This document shows positions 23,901-35,534 of a DNA stretch of 64,000 bases, in pieces (position 1 is the stretch's first letter; each line of letters opens with the position of its first letter). Under the pieces are notes generated by a model. The model did no database searches, had not been told where the DNA came from, and saw only the letters and a program-made list of their open reading frames with translations. Position numbers and translations under genes: made by a program. The stretch lies in NCBI GenBank assembly GCA_950106755.1, contig OX467083.1, positions 161,501-225,500 on the forward strand. The letters are read 5' to 3'. This DNA comes from Climacium dendroides (lineage: Eukaryota; Streptophyta; Bryopsida; Hypnales; Climaciaceae).

Positions 23901-25365
23901 TCTTGTTCAATCCTCTTGTGGCATGGTAAACTTCTTCATTGCAGGTGAATGCAGGGAAACCGCGCTCATTCGACAGCAGGGTCACCAAAGACCCTTTGGT
24001 GGATCTAATCATCTTCGATTGCCAAGAGAACTTGCCTGTGCCTCTTGTCTCAGAGAAGCGTGTTCCCTCGTGGAACGTGGACCCATCATATGCTGGAATG
24101 CAAAATGCATTCCAATTTGCCGAGGAGTATTTACAAGACAACGGTTGTCTCCTGGTGTTTCATTCCTACAGCGTTCAGTCTCGAAGTATGTTTGCAGGGT
24201 TGATGAAGATTTTCAAGAATTTGAAGATGAAGAAAGAGTAGTTGGCATTCAACCAATTGGACCTCGCGTCGGGAATAAACCTTGGCGAAACAGTGAGTTC
24301 TCTAATTTATTTTTCATATGATTTTAGGTTTTCTTTTAGATGTGATTCTTGGTTTGATATATGGTGTGATTGTCAATGGCATTCCCCTCTTTACTAATTA
24401 ATTTTTTGATGCAGACCGTGAAGTTCGGAGTCACCCTTTTCATAAAGGACGTGGGTGGAAAAGTGGCATCACTTTTCCAATTTAGGTAGACCACAGCCAT
24501 GACCAAAGCAAAGTGGAACCTCCAGAGGAAAGACATGGTCATCAATTACATTACTGAGGAGACCATGATGGTAAACAAGGAAACCAAAGCGCCTTGGCGT
24601 GGACCCCGAGAGAAAGATGTGAGGTTCCTACAGTTTTTCATCGAAGGCTGTACCGATGAAGATGATGTAGTTCTCGACTGCATCGCTGCTACAGGTATAA
24701 TACTACTCAGTTTCAAGAAAGAGTTCTAAAATGAATTGTTTATTCTTGTAAAGATGTACTTAAATATTGATCACCACATGCTTCTATTGCAGGGGCGTCC
24801 ATTACGGCTTGTCATGGGACGGGCCGCCATATTGTGGCCTTGGAGAAGGACATCGATATCTTCAATATTGTTCTGAAGCTGATGAAGAAAGCCACTCCAG
24901 TAGAAGGAGTGACTCAAGCTCCAGTGGAAGCTATTGCCGCCTTTGATCTTGATGCCGTACACGTCGAACCAATGGTGTTCACACGCACCGTTAGACCTAG
25001 TAAGTAAGTTTTGCTTTGTAATGACAACATTTTTTTGTTTTGTAATATACGTTGCATACAAAGAATTTCAAGGACCTAAACCTTCTATGTGTGGTTCTTT
25101 AAGGAACGAAGCAGTGAAAGGAACGCATCCAATGAAGAAGATTCGAAGACATATCTTGAGTCCGAAGAAGTCTTACGAACTTCCAGTGTATGCCGAGAAG
25201 ATGGCGACACAATATGAATAGCATGGTTGTAGAGATCCTAAACCTCGCATCCCGAAGTATGCTGCAAATGTGGTTCATTTTGTAGACGTTTCAGCTTCTG
25301 AGGGTGAGGAGACGCCAGAGTCGTCTTCTAGTGAGGTTTCTATGACCGAGTCCACCGCAACTTAG
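20913..25365 (+). pseudogene. ParB-like domain fused to beta-class DNA methyltransferase, ten exons
   Basis: Ten phase-consistent GT-AG exons: 20913-21601, 21726-21918, 22022-22216, 22306-22521, 22645-22880, 23112-23835, 23945-24292, 24415-24694, 24793-25003, 25104-25365. They total 3354 nt (1118 codons). The N-terminal part holds a ParB/Srx-like motif (YICDGNHRLISW). A Lys/Glu-rich coiled coil follows at about 23390-23580. The C-terminal third is a DNA methyltransferase in the permuted beta order, with motif IV (DLIIFDCQENLPVP) ahead of motif X/I (VVLDCIAATGAS, then GRHIVALEKD). Such fusions are known in bacteria and phages. Motif IV lacks the usual DPPY, so N4-cytosine or N6-adenine activity is doubtful. 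Four in-frame TAG codons (22079, 24239, 24487, 25219) interrupt an otherwise frame-perfect gene, suggesting recent loss. An acceptor directly before 20913 shows the true start lies upstream. The gene ends just before the right end of the giant element. Confidence 0.72.
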
Positions 25366-26127
25366 ACTCATAAGATTGACGTATTTTATGAGTTGAACTA
25401 TGTGTATTCCTTTTATGTTTATTTGATTTGTATGTGTTATGGCTACAAATGAGGTGCAATGTGCTTCTTGCTTGATACTAAACTTGCCCTAAAAAATGTT
25501 ATGAAATATACACCCAGAGAGAAACAATGTCTATTGGACAAGTGTGGGAATTATAGAATTTGGAGTTCATTTACAACTGCAGGATTAGGTACTCTGTAGT
25601 GGGGCAAAAATAGAGAAAACAAGGTACACTAAATTATTTATTGCAAATTAGTGAGTAGCGCGAAAAAATGTGATTGGAATAAAAATGGAAAGAAATTATA
25701 ACTCCTTCCAATGGTAACTCCTACATAGTGGACAAAAAAATGGAATGCAAATAAATGTAGTCACCTTTAAACGGCGATAGTCATGATATGAAGTAGTGAA
25801 TAAAATGAGGTCACACTTGCCCTTCTAATGAACACATAGATTTGAATGGGAAGACAAACAAAGCTCAACAATTGAACCACTCTACCTAAACCCCCAACAA
25901 TAAAATATCACTAGTAGATAACATTGCCTTCCTACATCTTTGGCTCATTTAGGTACTTTCACCTTCTTCCAATAGTCCATGTGTGATAAGACACCCTAGC
26001 TCTATTTTATGTGCAACAAAAATCCCTTAAATATAGAAGTATCCTTCATAGTCTACAAATGGCACTACACTCCCTAAATTGCTTTTGCTTTTTTAATCCA
26101 CGGTTATAGAGCCTACAGTCACCCTAA
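25366..26127. other. 3' flank of the methyltransferase gene
   Basis: AT-rich, with no coding frame or repeat recognised. It probably holds the 3' UTR and the space up to the right inverted repeat. Confidence 0.4.
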
Positions 26128-26250
26128 ATCCACGGTCATGGGTTCGTTGCTGATTCTCTATTCAACTTTTGATTTTTGCACAAAATTTTTCTTAAAAAAA
26201 ATTCCCACTCACAGGCTCGCAGGCTCCTGCTCCCAAGCTCGCACGCTAGC
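26128..26250 (-). repeat. Right terminal inverted repeat of the giant element
   Basis: The reverse complement begins GCTAGCGTGCGAGCTTGG, passes through AGCCTGTGAG and an A/T-rich tract, and reaches CCCATGACCGTGGAT, the same block order as 701-895. Confidence 0.6.
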
Positions 26251-26299
26251 AACCCTACCTAGATCCATGAACCTTGAGTCTTTGTGGGAACGATTCCGG

Positions 26300-26800
26300 A
26301 GCGGTTTACTCTAAGTTGGTCTTTAGTGGGAATTAAGGGCTAACTGGAGGAATACTGGTCCAACTAATCACTACACGGTGTAGTGGGAAATCTTCCTACT
26401 GGCAGTTGCTTATCTTTGCACGAAATCACTCTAATTCTAAACTCGCATTGACTTCCATTTTCCTATCTGGATCGCCGTTACGGCAAATTAAAAGTGCGTT
26501 ACTCTCACACTCCTTCACTTAGATTACCTTACTTCACAACTATTCCAACCCAAAGATCTATGACCCACGATCTGGATTCCTTTTTATCCGTCCTTCTCTC
26601 ACCCTAGCACCTAAGTACACACACCAACTGCAATTTTATGCATAAAGTCAAGCCAATAGGTACTCTAGCTCTCTTGGATTAAAGAAGGGAATGAAATAAC
26701 ATAAGAAAACACACTAGGATGGAGTCCAAAGCAACTAACTTGCTTGCCTTTTAATATTAACACAAAACCAAAGTCAACACCCAAAAGCTTAAAAAGGCAC
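26300..26800 (-). repeat. Degenerate A/B-family LTR remnant
   Basis: Read on the minus strand it follows the 3' non-coding part of family A (about 11435-11790): GTTGACTTTGG, then a GGCAAGCAAGTTAGTTG-like stretch, then TTTAATTTGCCGTAACGGCGAT-like sequence. Similarity is patchy, so this is an old copy. Neither LTR end can be placed. Confidence 0.6.
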
Positions 26801-27586
26801 CCGAAAATCCAAGACAACCAATTAGTGAACACCTCGGGATATTCAAAAAATTCATAACTTTTCGTTTTTGCATTGTTAGTTTGTACGTAAGTGTGCTGTG
26901 CATTTGGGAGGGAGTGCGTTTGTGCGCTTGGGAGGGAGTGATTGTGAAGGATTGCACACAGAAGGAGCTCCACGGTCCTTTGTGCTTGGGAATGAGCTCC
27001 AGGGTCATTTGTACGTTGCTTGGGAAGGAGGAAGTGATTGTGAGAGCAAGCTTGGGAGGGAGTGATTGTGAGCGACCTATGTTTGAGTTTGAGTGTGAGA
27101 ACAAGTGAAGTTGTTCGCGGCCATTTCTGTGAGGGTAGAAGTTGCGCGACTTCTGAGGAAGGAGACGCTCGCTGAGGAAGGAGGAATAGCGGACGGTTTA
27201 GGGTATGAACGGTTTAGGGTTCCGTGGCACAGTGCTCCAAGCTTGGTTTAGCAGCGCATTGCTCCCCTTGAAGTGAAGCGTGTGGAGAGGATGGGCTGAA
27301 GTTCACAGCAAGATCACACAACATCTCGTTGAGGGTCCTTTTATACTTTTCACTATTTGGATGTGGCGGGAGGTGGAATGAACGCATTCTTCCGGACAAC
27401 TGAATTGACGGAGTTCTTCTCAACACTTCTTCTTGCGGTAAGCTTCAGATTCACTCAATTTGCATGTAGTTGCTCTCTTCATTTTGGTATTTTGGGTGTG
27501 CATTCAGTTGCTTTGTGAATTGAGGTGGTTTAGTTGATAAGTTCATTTGCGAAGTATCTCTTTGCATTCCGAGGTCTTCTGCATGT
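26801..27586. other. Unclassified stretch, no gene supported
   Basis: Contains a loose repeat of GGGAGGGAGTGATTGTGA-type words near 26920-27100. Frames on both strands are short and look like shadows of this repeat. Confidence 0.35.
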
Positions 27587-27742
27587 TCAGTTTCCAAAAA
27601 CTTGATGTTTGATTTCCTTGCATGATCAGTTTCCAAAAACTTGATGTTTGATTTCCTTGCATGATCAGTTTCCAAAAACTTGATGTTTGATTTCCTTGCA
27701 TAATCAGTTTCCAAAAACTTGATGTTTGATTTCCTTGCATGA
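27587..27742. repeat. 39-bp tandem repeat, four units
   Basis: Units start at 27587, 27626, 27665 and 27704, each TCAGTTTCCAAAAACTTGAT plus 19 more bases, with one or two differences. A partial fifth unit starts at 27743. Confidence 0.92.
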
Positions 27743-29757
27743 TCAGTTGATCTTTGTGTTCATCTGCTTTACAATTCCTTTTGAGTTGTTGTAAATGTTA
27801 TATGAATGATTCGTGCAAACTTATTTTTGTTTTACAACATCCAATTTTTGGATAGGCAAGGTTTTACAGAGGTTCTTCACGACACAGAAGTAGCACTTTA
27901 TTTCATGTAAGTCTGACTGTCAAATTTTTTTTATGTATTTCCTGTTTTCTAACAAAGTGTCATAGCACAAGGAAGCACAAATCCTACCCTTAGGTGTTAA
28001 ATTGATGTAAAACACCTTAGATGACTCGTGGATCGTTCCCACAGGATTTCAACGTTAGTTTCCTCAAGATATCCGGAACAGGATTCGGAAAACACCAAAC
28101 CCAAGCAAAACCGGATCTAAATATTTGCAACATGAAACTCTCTCTCAATACCTTCTCTTCTCCATGTTCTGATTCCCTTACATCCACTCCAAGTCTACCA
28201 CCAATAATCAAACAAGGAGAATGGTCATAATCCTCTACCCCTCCCTATCCGGATCGACTTAGACGGATGCGGAACCGGAAAGAGGATTTCTATCCGATTG
28301 CAGTAACTCACAAAATGTTAGTCTTACCTCTACCAAGAGGGTTCCGCTCTTTGGTTTTAGGAAGGGAACGTAAACCCTATCCTTCAAACGTGTTTAGAGT
28401 GAAATGAAGATCCACTTAGAATAACAACAACAAATACCAAAAAGAAATAGGAAATAGTTACTTCCTCACAACTAATCCGGATGTTGATCTAGACTAGCAG
28501 GTCACTTAAGAAACCCCTATTATCCTCCCAGTACTACAACAACAGACCTATCCGGACAGGACCCCAAGAGCGTGATCCGGCACCCGATAACTGAGAGATC
28601 CTAATTACCTTCCTGTTCCTCTCTTCCGGATCCAACAGGACCTCATCAGACGTCGGCTAGCATTCGTTCTCCCTCTTGAAGAATTTACCCAACCTAAGAA
28701 TGGCTATCCTACTCAGAAGACTCCCAAGGAACTTCAGCAACTAAAATACCCTCTCAGTATACAAAGTTTTCCTTAACCAAATCCTCAAAGCTCTCAAAAT
28801 CAGATCTTGGATAGAATCCGGGGGCTACTTGTCTTCCTCCACACCTGCAAACTAGCTACCTGCACTAAACAATGGTTCTAGCATTGCACGGCATACCAAC
28901 ACAGAACTTAGCCTTTTCAGGCCAGTACTTATGAAGTGGAAATCTGAAATCAATTCGCAAAGTGTTGAAAAACACAAATAAGAAAACACTCGGGGCTTCA
29001 AACTAACTTCAGCCCCCTAAATACACACTCCAGGGAACCCCAAAGGTCCCAAGGAATAAAACTAAAGGACAGGAGAATGACAGGTGTCATTCCTTATCCT
29101 TCTAAGTTGACTTTCCTACCAACCCCATCCGATCCGCAAAATGTGGATCTCAGATCCTAAAAATCCGGAAAGTACAGTCCAAATGCATGCACCTGAAAAG
29201 TACCTCCCAAGCTACTTCCTACCTATCAAAAACTTGAGTTTTTGGCTGACCATGCTAGGGTCGCTTCTCACAAACTTCCTAACAACTTTCCTATCTATTT
29301 CAAAGCCTTCTTTGGAGAAGGTTCCTCTAACTTTGTTGCCCCCTTCCTAGCTGGTTGTTTCCTACTAGCTGACGGTTTCCCACTCAAGGGCGGCTTCCCC
29401 TTAGACGGTGTTGAGGTTCTCCCTTTGAACTTTGCTGGTGAGATTTGCTCAGGTTCCGATTCCTCTTCTGATCCGGTGTCTTCCGAATCCTCTTCTCCGG
29501 ATCTCGACCGACTTTCCTCCCACTCGGATTGGCTTGGAGATTCGTCCTCCGCGGATTGTTGACTCCTTAGAGGCACGTCTCTTCCTTTGACGGGAGTAAC
29601 CTTCTTCACAATCTTCTTAGCGGTTGAGGGTTGAGAGCCTTTACTCTGTGGTGTGCCTAAGTCGGATTCCGACTTCCGGATTCGATCCTTTGATCTGGAT
29701 CCGTGCACTGATCCTTCTTTCTTCCCCTCCATACCCTTAGAGGTTGGTGTCAACTCA

Positions 29758-30480
29758 CACTATAAGAAAACGGTGTCTGCCTGGACATCCAGCCAAAAAC
29801 GACGTATATCCGCGTAGACACGATACGTTGCACAAGACGTTAGGGTGTCAGGTCGAGAAAGTGGAGATTTTGCGATGATGTCTGTGTTAGCATTGTTAGA
29901 TTGCAGTCACAGTATACTGATGCTACAAAAAACGTCCATGCAATATAAGGCATCCAGGTGGACATCAGATGTTTCCTAGGATGTCCACAATAACATGTTT
30001 AGCCACGTCATCATCTTTGGTCAAATATACCTCACAAGTTTAGATAGAATTTTGGTGCGGTCAGAGGTTTAGGGATTGCCCAAGGCTAAAAAGAGGACAA
30101 TGGGCAGGTTGTGACTCCTAAAAGCTTATGTGGCATTTGATGTGGCGAGATGAGGTGGTTATTGTGTGACGTGGACTGACGAGGTGGCAAGATGACGTGG
30201 CTGTTGTGTGACATGGCATGATGACGTGGATATTGTATGATGTGGACAAGGATAATGACGTGGCATGCCACGTCAGCATCCGTGACCAGTCCATGTTCCG
30301 ACCTCGGATGTCTCTGTGGACATCACACTTGACGTTTTGACGTCCACATTGACATCACTTCCAACGTTAACATTTTGTACTTCCTGCGACTGTAACTTCA
30401 AAACACATGCTACCCATGGTGCGTTTCATTACGTCTGACTGGACGTGTGGGCGTTGTAGAAGCAACTGTAGGCGTCCACT
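29758..30480. repeat. Left subterminal repeat region of the CACTA element
   Basis: Dense GACATC, GATGTC and GACGT words in both orientations, e.g. CTGGACATCCAG at 29781-29792, together with many ATGACGTGG words around 30120-30270. In En/Spm elements such subterminal motifs bind TnpA; here the same role is inferred. Confidence 0.75.
30256..30275. promoter_or_regulatory. 20-bp perfect palindrome TGACGTGGCATGCCACGTCA, left
   Basis: Identical to 42391-42410 near the other end. The half-site TGACGTGGC matches the plant bZIP C-box/G-box hybrid type. Followed by GCATCCG, as is a similar half-site at 42351-42358. Confidence 0.7.
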
Positions 30481-30848
30481 TTGATGTCAAAAATGACTCC
30501 AGATGCATGACATTATTTTATGAAAAAGGGTGAATTTGTACATGATGCACTTCCTTCCTATGTAGTACAGGCGGACTTATATGTTTACTTAGGTCAGGGG
30601 CATTTCTGGGCTCTTCAAGTCATACAACTTGTGCACGTTCTTCAAACTTCATTAGGATAAGATTGCAACCTATTCTTATAATGTCACGTGCAGCACCGAA
30701 GTAGACAGATTCTGTCACAAAATGCATGTTCAAGATGCATCAGGAATACTTGGAAGACATGAACATGTTGATGTCCACGTATTTCGCAGACGTCCTATGT
30801 GACGTCTAAATGCTATCACAGCATACACATGTCAATGATGTGAACACC

Positions 30849-33800
30849 CTATGCTTCTTTCTCAGATGCGATGTCATCGCTAACTATGGCAACATACTCG
30901 CCACCATGGTCTATGGGTTGGCGCATCGGGTCCACGACTTGTTGCACTGGTTGTAGTCCATCGAAGTCCCTATCATTCACCAATTGCACCATGTTCGGGG
31001 TTGTCGTTAGAGGGTGCAATGAGCCACGTCTACCCCTCACCTCAGTTCGGCAAACTACTTTCCAACCAGGCCGATGTGGATCGTCGGAGAAAAATACCTG
31101 TTGGCAATACAAAGGAAAGGCAAATGAATCTGCATGGACCGTTCCATCCAAATGGTTGAAGTTTGCCAACGTAAAGCCATACTTATCCTGTTGCACGCTA
31201 GGAGCTCGACTACCTTCTGTGCCCCTCACCCAATCACACAACAACACTATGACGCAGTGATTTCGATAATCCAATACCAAAATCTCTTCAATGTACCCCA
31301 CATACTCCTGCGTGGATTCCAGTGGCCTCCCATTTTGCAAACCCCAACGAAGCTGGCGTGTGAAACTTGCTACCACTCCAGAGTCACGAGTAACAAGCCC
31401 ACGTTCAGAGCTTCGGGCACGGAGGTGCATGCCATGACAGTACATTTGACGGTGGGATGTTGCCTTCCGCTCAGGAAGCTGCGCATAATGTCTGATGTCT
31501 TCATCCACTGGACGTCCAAAATGATTAGTCTCCGTCATCGTTGACGTCAGCCACTACGCGAAGGATGGAAACTCACTTAGTTCAACTGGATAACGGACAG
31601 CTCTTCCTGGATTTGAGCGCCGCCATGCAACACGAAAAGCTTCCCGCTCCTCCCATCTTTGGAACTTTGCTGTAGTGTAGTCCCTGCATCACACTCAGCA
31701 ATAATGAAATTAGGACAACGGATTGAAGATTTGACATCATGTATGTCGGGGCCAAGTATAGTGTGCATGGCACATCTGCAAAGGTGTGCAACAATTCAAG
31801 TAGTCCTTAACAACGATCGTGTGTTGAGGGTTTCCTCTTCTACTGAGATGTCCACATTGGGGCCAAAACAAACATCAAAGCGTCTTCCTACATGACATCA
31901 TTGAACGTGCCAGCGTCGGATATGACGTCTGCTAGGAGTGTATATAAGGCAACGTGATGTCCAAAGTGGCACTGGAAAGCAGTGCCAATTACTTACTCTT
32001 GCCAAGTTTCCAAGCATGGCGCATTGTCAATTACGAACGCATGTGCATACACTCGCAAAGCGTCGGATAATGCCCTCTCTTTTGGTTTCCTGCTACGTAT
32101 CACCTCGTCATTCATGATGGGATCTTCGTCTACATCCCAAACGCGCTCACCAGTTCCTTAAAACTGTCTCATATATTTCGTGCAGAAGCCAAGCGTGTCT
32201 TCAATGCGATATCCCTCTGCTATGCTACCTTCTGGATGCACCAAAGTCCGCACATAATCCTTCAAAATCTTCATGTATCGCTCAATGGGGTACATCCACC
32301 TACAATGCACTAGGCCACATACAAATAACTGTTCAACAAGGTGCATTGGCAAATGGGTCATTATATTTAAGAATGTCGTGGGGAACTCCTTCTCTATGAG
32401 GCAGGTTGCCATAATAACATCCTGCATGAGGACATCTTTGTCAGCTTCCTTGATTTCCTTCTCACAAAGTCTTTAGAAAACCCTGCTCATTTTTATAATA
32501 GCCAAGTGCACATTCTCATCCAAGATGTTCCGGACAGCCACCGGTAGAATCTACACATGAACAACATCTCTGTAAGTCACTCTCCCACTACTACATTTTT
32601 AACACATTTCCCTGTAACTTGCATGAGGGTCACCCGGACATTAATTTTGGACATCCACTACAACGTCTTTGTGCTGAATATGACAGACTACTAGAAAACG
32701 CATCACAGCCAAATGAAACACTATCATGTTCATGAAGACGTCTTCCCGTGCACTGTCATTAACATACTACTGCCTTCAACAACGTTACTAAAGACATATG
32801 ATGTCCACAACGGTTCAGGAGCAATGACAATCTCTGAACGCCCTCCCTTCCTTGGATAAGTTCAACGAACCCTTGTGTCACGTCCCATCGCAACCTCACC
32901 TGCTACATGAGAATGTGATAATCATGCGTCTTCATATACTGTAACGTTCCATTCTGTAGACGTTTATGAATTGCACCAACATAGTTTGTTGGGGTACGGA
33001 TACTTGATACTATATCCACGAATTCCCTGTGCTCATCTACTGTCATTGCATACGACGCATTTGGCATGTAGAAATCGTCTTGGCGTCTTTGTGGGCCTTG
33101 AAGCCAAATATCTCTACGTATTCCAAGCTGTTCTGCATCAATGCGGCTGCCAAGGCTATCGTTCATAGCAAGAAGGGTCTTCACCATGTTCTCGCATAAG
33201 TTTTTCTCGCAATGCATCACATCCAAAATGTGTCGGATCAACAGATACTGCAGAAGGGAACACACGTAAATCTTAAGTACGCTCTACCCTTCGAAAAAAT
33301 GTGTATCGTCACTTCCCGTGTTGTTTGCTAAGAAAACGTACAACGACATTCAACCTTCACTTTGTATTCACGACTACGTCTGAGGGGACATGTAACACAA
33401 CATGAAATATTTACATTGCACGGCTGAATAGGTGGCCACTGTCTACAGCTATTGCAATTTGTGCAGCGGGATGTTTTCTATGACATCTACTTGGACATCA
33501 ACGCACCAGTACTATGACACAGAACGTCAGAGAGGACGTACCACTCAGACATTGGACACTACCTACATGTCAAAGTCAGGTTAGACCACTTTGTACCTTC
33601 TAGTAGGGTAGTTCAAATAGTGCACTCAAGCGTTTCACCCCTGTGAAATGCACTAGGTCATCCTTTCCATCTTCTCTTCCACCCAGATCTAGAAACGCTT
33701 GCCGCCACGCAACATATCGGAGAACATCTTCGGCGGTCATGCCCTTTGGCCTGAAGCGATGCTCTACTTTCTCATTGAAGCGACGATTTCGACAATAAGG

Positions 33801-35534
33801 ATGGTGTCGACTTAAGTACCTTCGTATGCCCCCATACACAATCTTGGACCCTCTAGTACTTCGATCCGCCCTCACATCACCGGTTCTTGCAAGTCGAGAA
33901 TCTGTCTCAAGACCACAATCCGGGCATCCTTTATATCCCTTGCAAGACAAGCCAGAGATCAGAGCATACGCAGGAAAATCGGATATGGTCCACATTAGTA
34001 AGCCACACATGATAAAGTGACGAGCACCTTCAGTCTGTGAGAAATCTTGAGCCACCACACCTTCCCACAATGCATGTAGCTCCTTCAACAATGGTCGCAA
34101 GAACACATCCATGTTCTTAGAAGTTGGGGACTGCTTCCCAGAAATGAGAAGGCTAAGGGAGATGAAGAATTTCTTTGTCACAAACCATGGCTCAAAATTG
34201 TAAATCAGAATGAGCACCGGCCATGTCGATCAATTCGTGTTGCTCAGCTTGAAGGGATTGACACCATCCAGTGCTACTGCCAGACGCAGGTTCCTGTCGT
34301 CAGCACTGAAGTTGTCAAAGTGGACGTCCACGCTGACATGCTTCCAAGCAGGGCTGTCCACCATTGACCGCATGATGCCGTCATTGCTGACATGCCGCGT
34401 CCAACCCGTCAGCATCTGAGCGATCTCCGAAGATCGAAATATGCATTTAAGTCTTGGGATCAAGGGAAAGTGTCGAACGACCCTTGTTGGTATCGAGTTC
34501 GTTCCCTCCACCCACCTTGGTTTAGAGCACTTCGGGCACGTACTTAGATTTGCATGCTCGTCTTCGAATAGCATACAACCACCTGGGCACACATGGATGT
34601 TGTTGTACTCTAAGCCCAACTTCCTAATCATTTTCCTTGCCTTATAATGACTAGTAGGGAGCTTGTTGTTCTTCGGGAGCAAGTTTGATGACAAATACCG
34701 TAGGAGCTCACTAGTGAAATGGTTACTCACGCGGAAGACCACGCACATATTCATGATGATGATTGTTGCTGACAGAATACTCGATGATGCCCCCTCGTAC
34801 AGTGCTGTTATTGCGTGCTCATATAAACGCTGCATGTCTTTAACAATGTCAACGTCAACGTCTGCTTCAGCACCTGACGCTCTGTCAGACGCCAAGGTGT
34901 TCGAATGCAATGCATCGCCACGATCAAAGGCCTCCATGACTTGCCTTTGGATGTCGTGTTCTACATCCAGAGGAGCGTCGTCGTCATTAGCAACGTCATC
35001 GACATCAATGTCCCCTAATTCTGGTCCTCCGTTCACATCCTGCATCTGAATGTCTTCCTCTACTATGTCTGCGTCATTCTCAACGACGTCATCGTCATAT
35101 ACAAGATCTTCCACCCATATGCCATTAGGAGGGTATCCATTGGGTGGGTCCCCCCCAATCATTGACTTCGTCAAAAAAACATCTCGTCCCACCTCTCCAT
35201 GATGCTTCCGAATCACATGGATAGTCCGGCGTCTTCCTCCATGACAATATTTGCCTGGACATGGAAACCTCGTCAAATTCAGCTGCGTTGCCACCCTCAA
35301 CTCGGTTTGTAGAATGAGGTCACCTATAGGAATGTGGTGAAGGACACGGCCATCTGCATTGATAGGCATTCTTACAACACGACGTCCACGCCTGCCCTCC
35401 ATGTCCGTCACAAGCATCAACACGTACGTGCACTTGCTGATATCATGCAATTTGAAATGTCCACTCTTGAAGTAATTAAACTTGTTTCCTACAACATGCA
35501 ATGGGAAAGACGAAGAGAAAGATATAGTAGACAA
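30849..35534 (-). pseudogene. TNP2-like CACTA transposase (Transposase_21) with DUF4218 and DUF4216 regions
   Basis: Reading leftward: an N-terminal region with a zinc-binding segment (NIHVCPGGCMLFEDEH and CPKCSKPRW), then the Transposase_21 core (WPVLILIYNFEPWFVTKKF, MDVFLRPLLKEL, YKGCPDCG). After an intron from 33596 (GTACAA) to the acceptor before 33247 comes LLIRHILDVMHCEKNLCENM. After a second intron (donor at 32899, acceptor before 32550) comes the DUF4218 block (HCRWMYPIERYMKILKDYVR). Last is a DUF4216-like block at 31538-30849 (EEILVLDYRNHCVIVLLCDW). Nonsense codons include TGA at 34230-34232, TAG at 33600-33602, TAG at 32903-32905 and TAA near 32473, all without frameshift. It would cut and join element ends as the catalytic transposase; this copy is probably inactive. 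Confidence 0.85.

Larger units (their letters stand above)
701..26250. mobile_element. Candidate giant Mutator-like element with a methyltransferase gene
   Basis: The two ends are inverted copies. Both start GCTAGCGTGCGAGCTTGG, and further in share AGCCTRTGAG and CCCATGACCGTGGAT. Just inside the left end lies a MULE-type transposase gene pointing left; just inside the right end lies a ParB-methyltransferase gene pointing right. Total span is 25,550 bp, about 16 kb without the two later insertions (8814-12424 and 14280-20002). No clean 9-bp target duplication is visible: the left flank ends GCAACTAC and the right flank begins AACCCTAC. The element is therefore inferred from inverted ends and gene order, not from a TSD. 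The flanks also appear to belong to different LTR relics, so a rearrangement is possible. Confidence 0.55.

Noticed and set aside
20913..25365. UAG read as glutamine (variant nuclear code), since many genes here have in-frame TAG
   Set aside because: TGA and TAA stops occur in the same degraded genes, and sister copies carry CAG, CAA or CGA at the same codons. Decay by C-to-T transition explains all of this more simply.
26665..27104. Minus-strand frames of about 100 codons
   Set aside because: They cover an LTR remnant and a GGGAGGGAGTG-type repeat and show no recognisable protein features.
27587..27742. CRISPR-like array
   Set aside because: The units are contiguous without spacers and the setting is eukaryotic.
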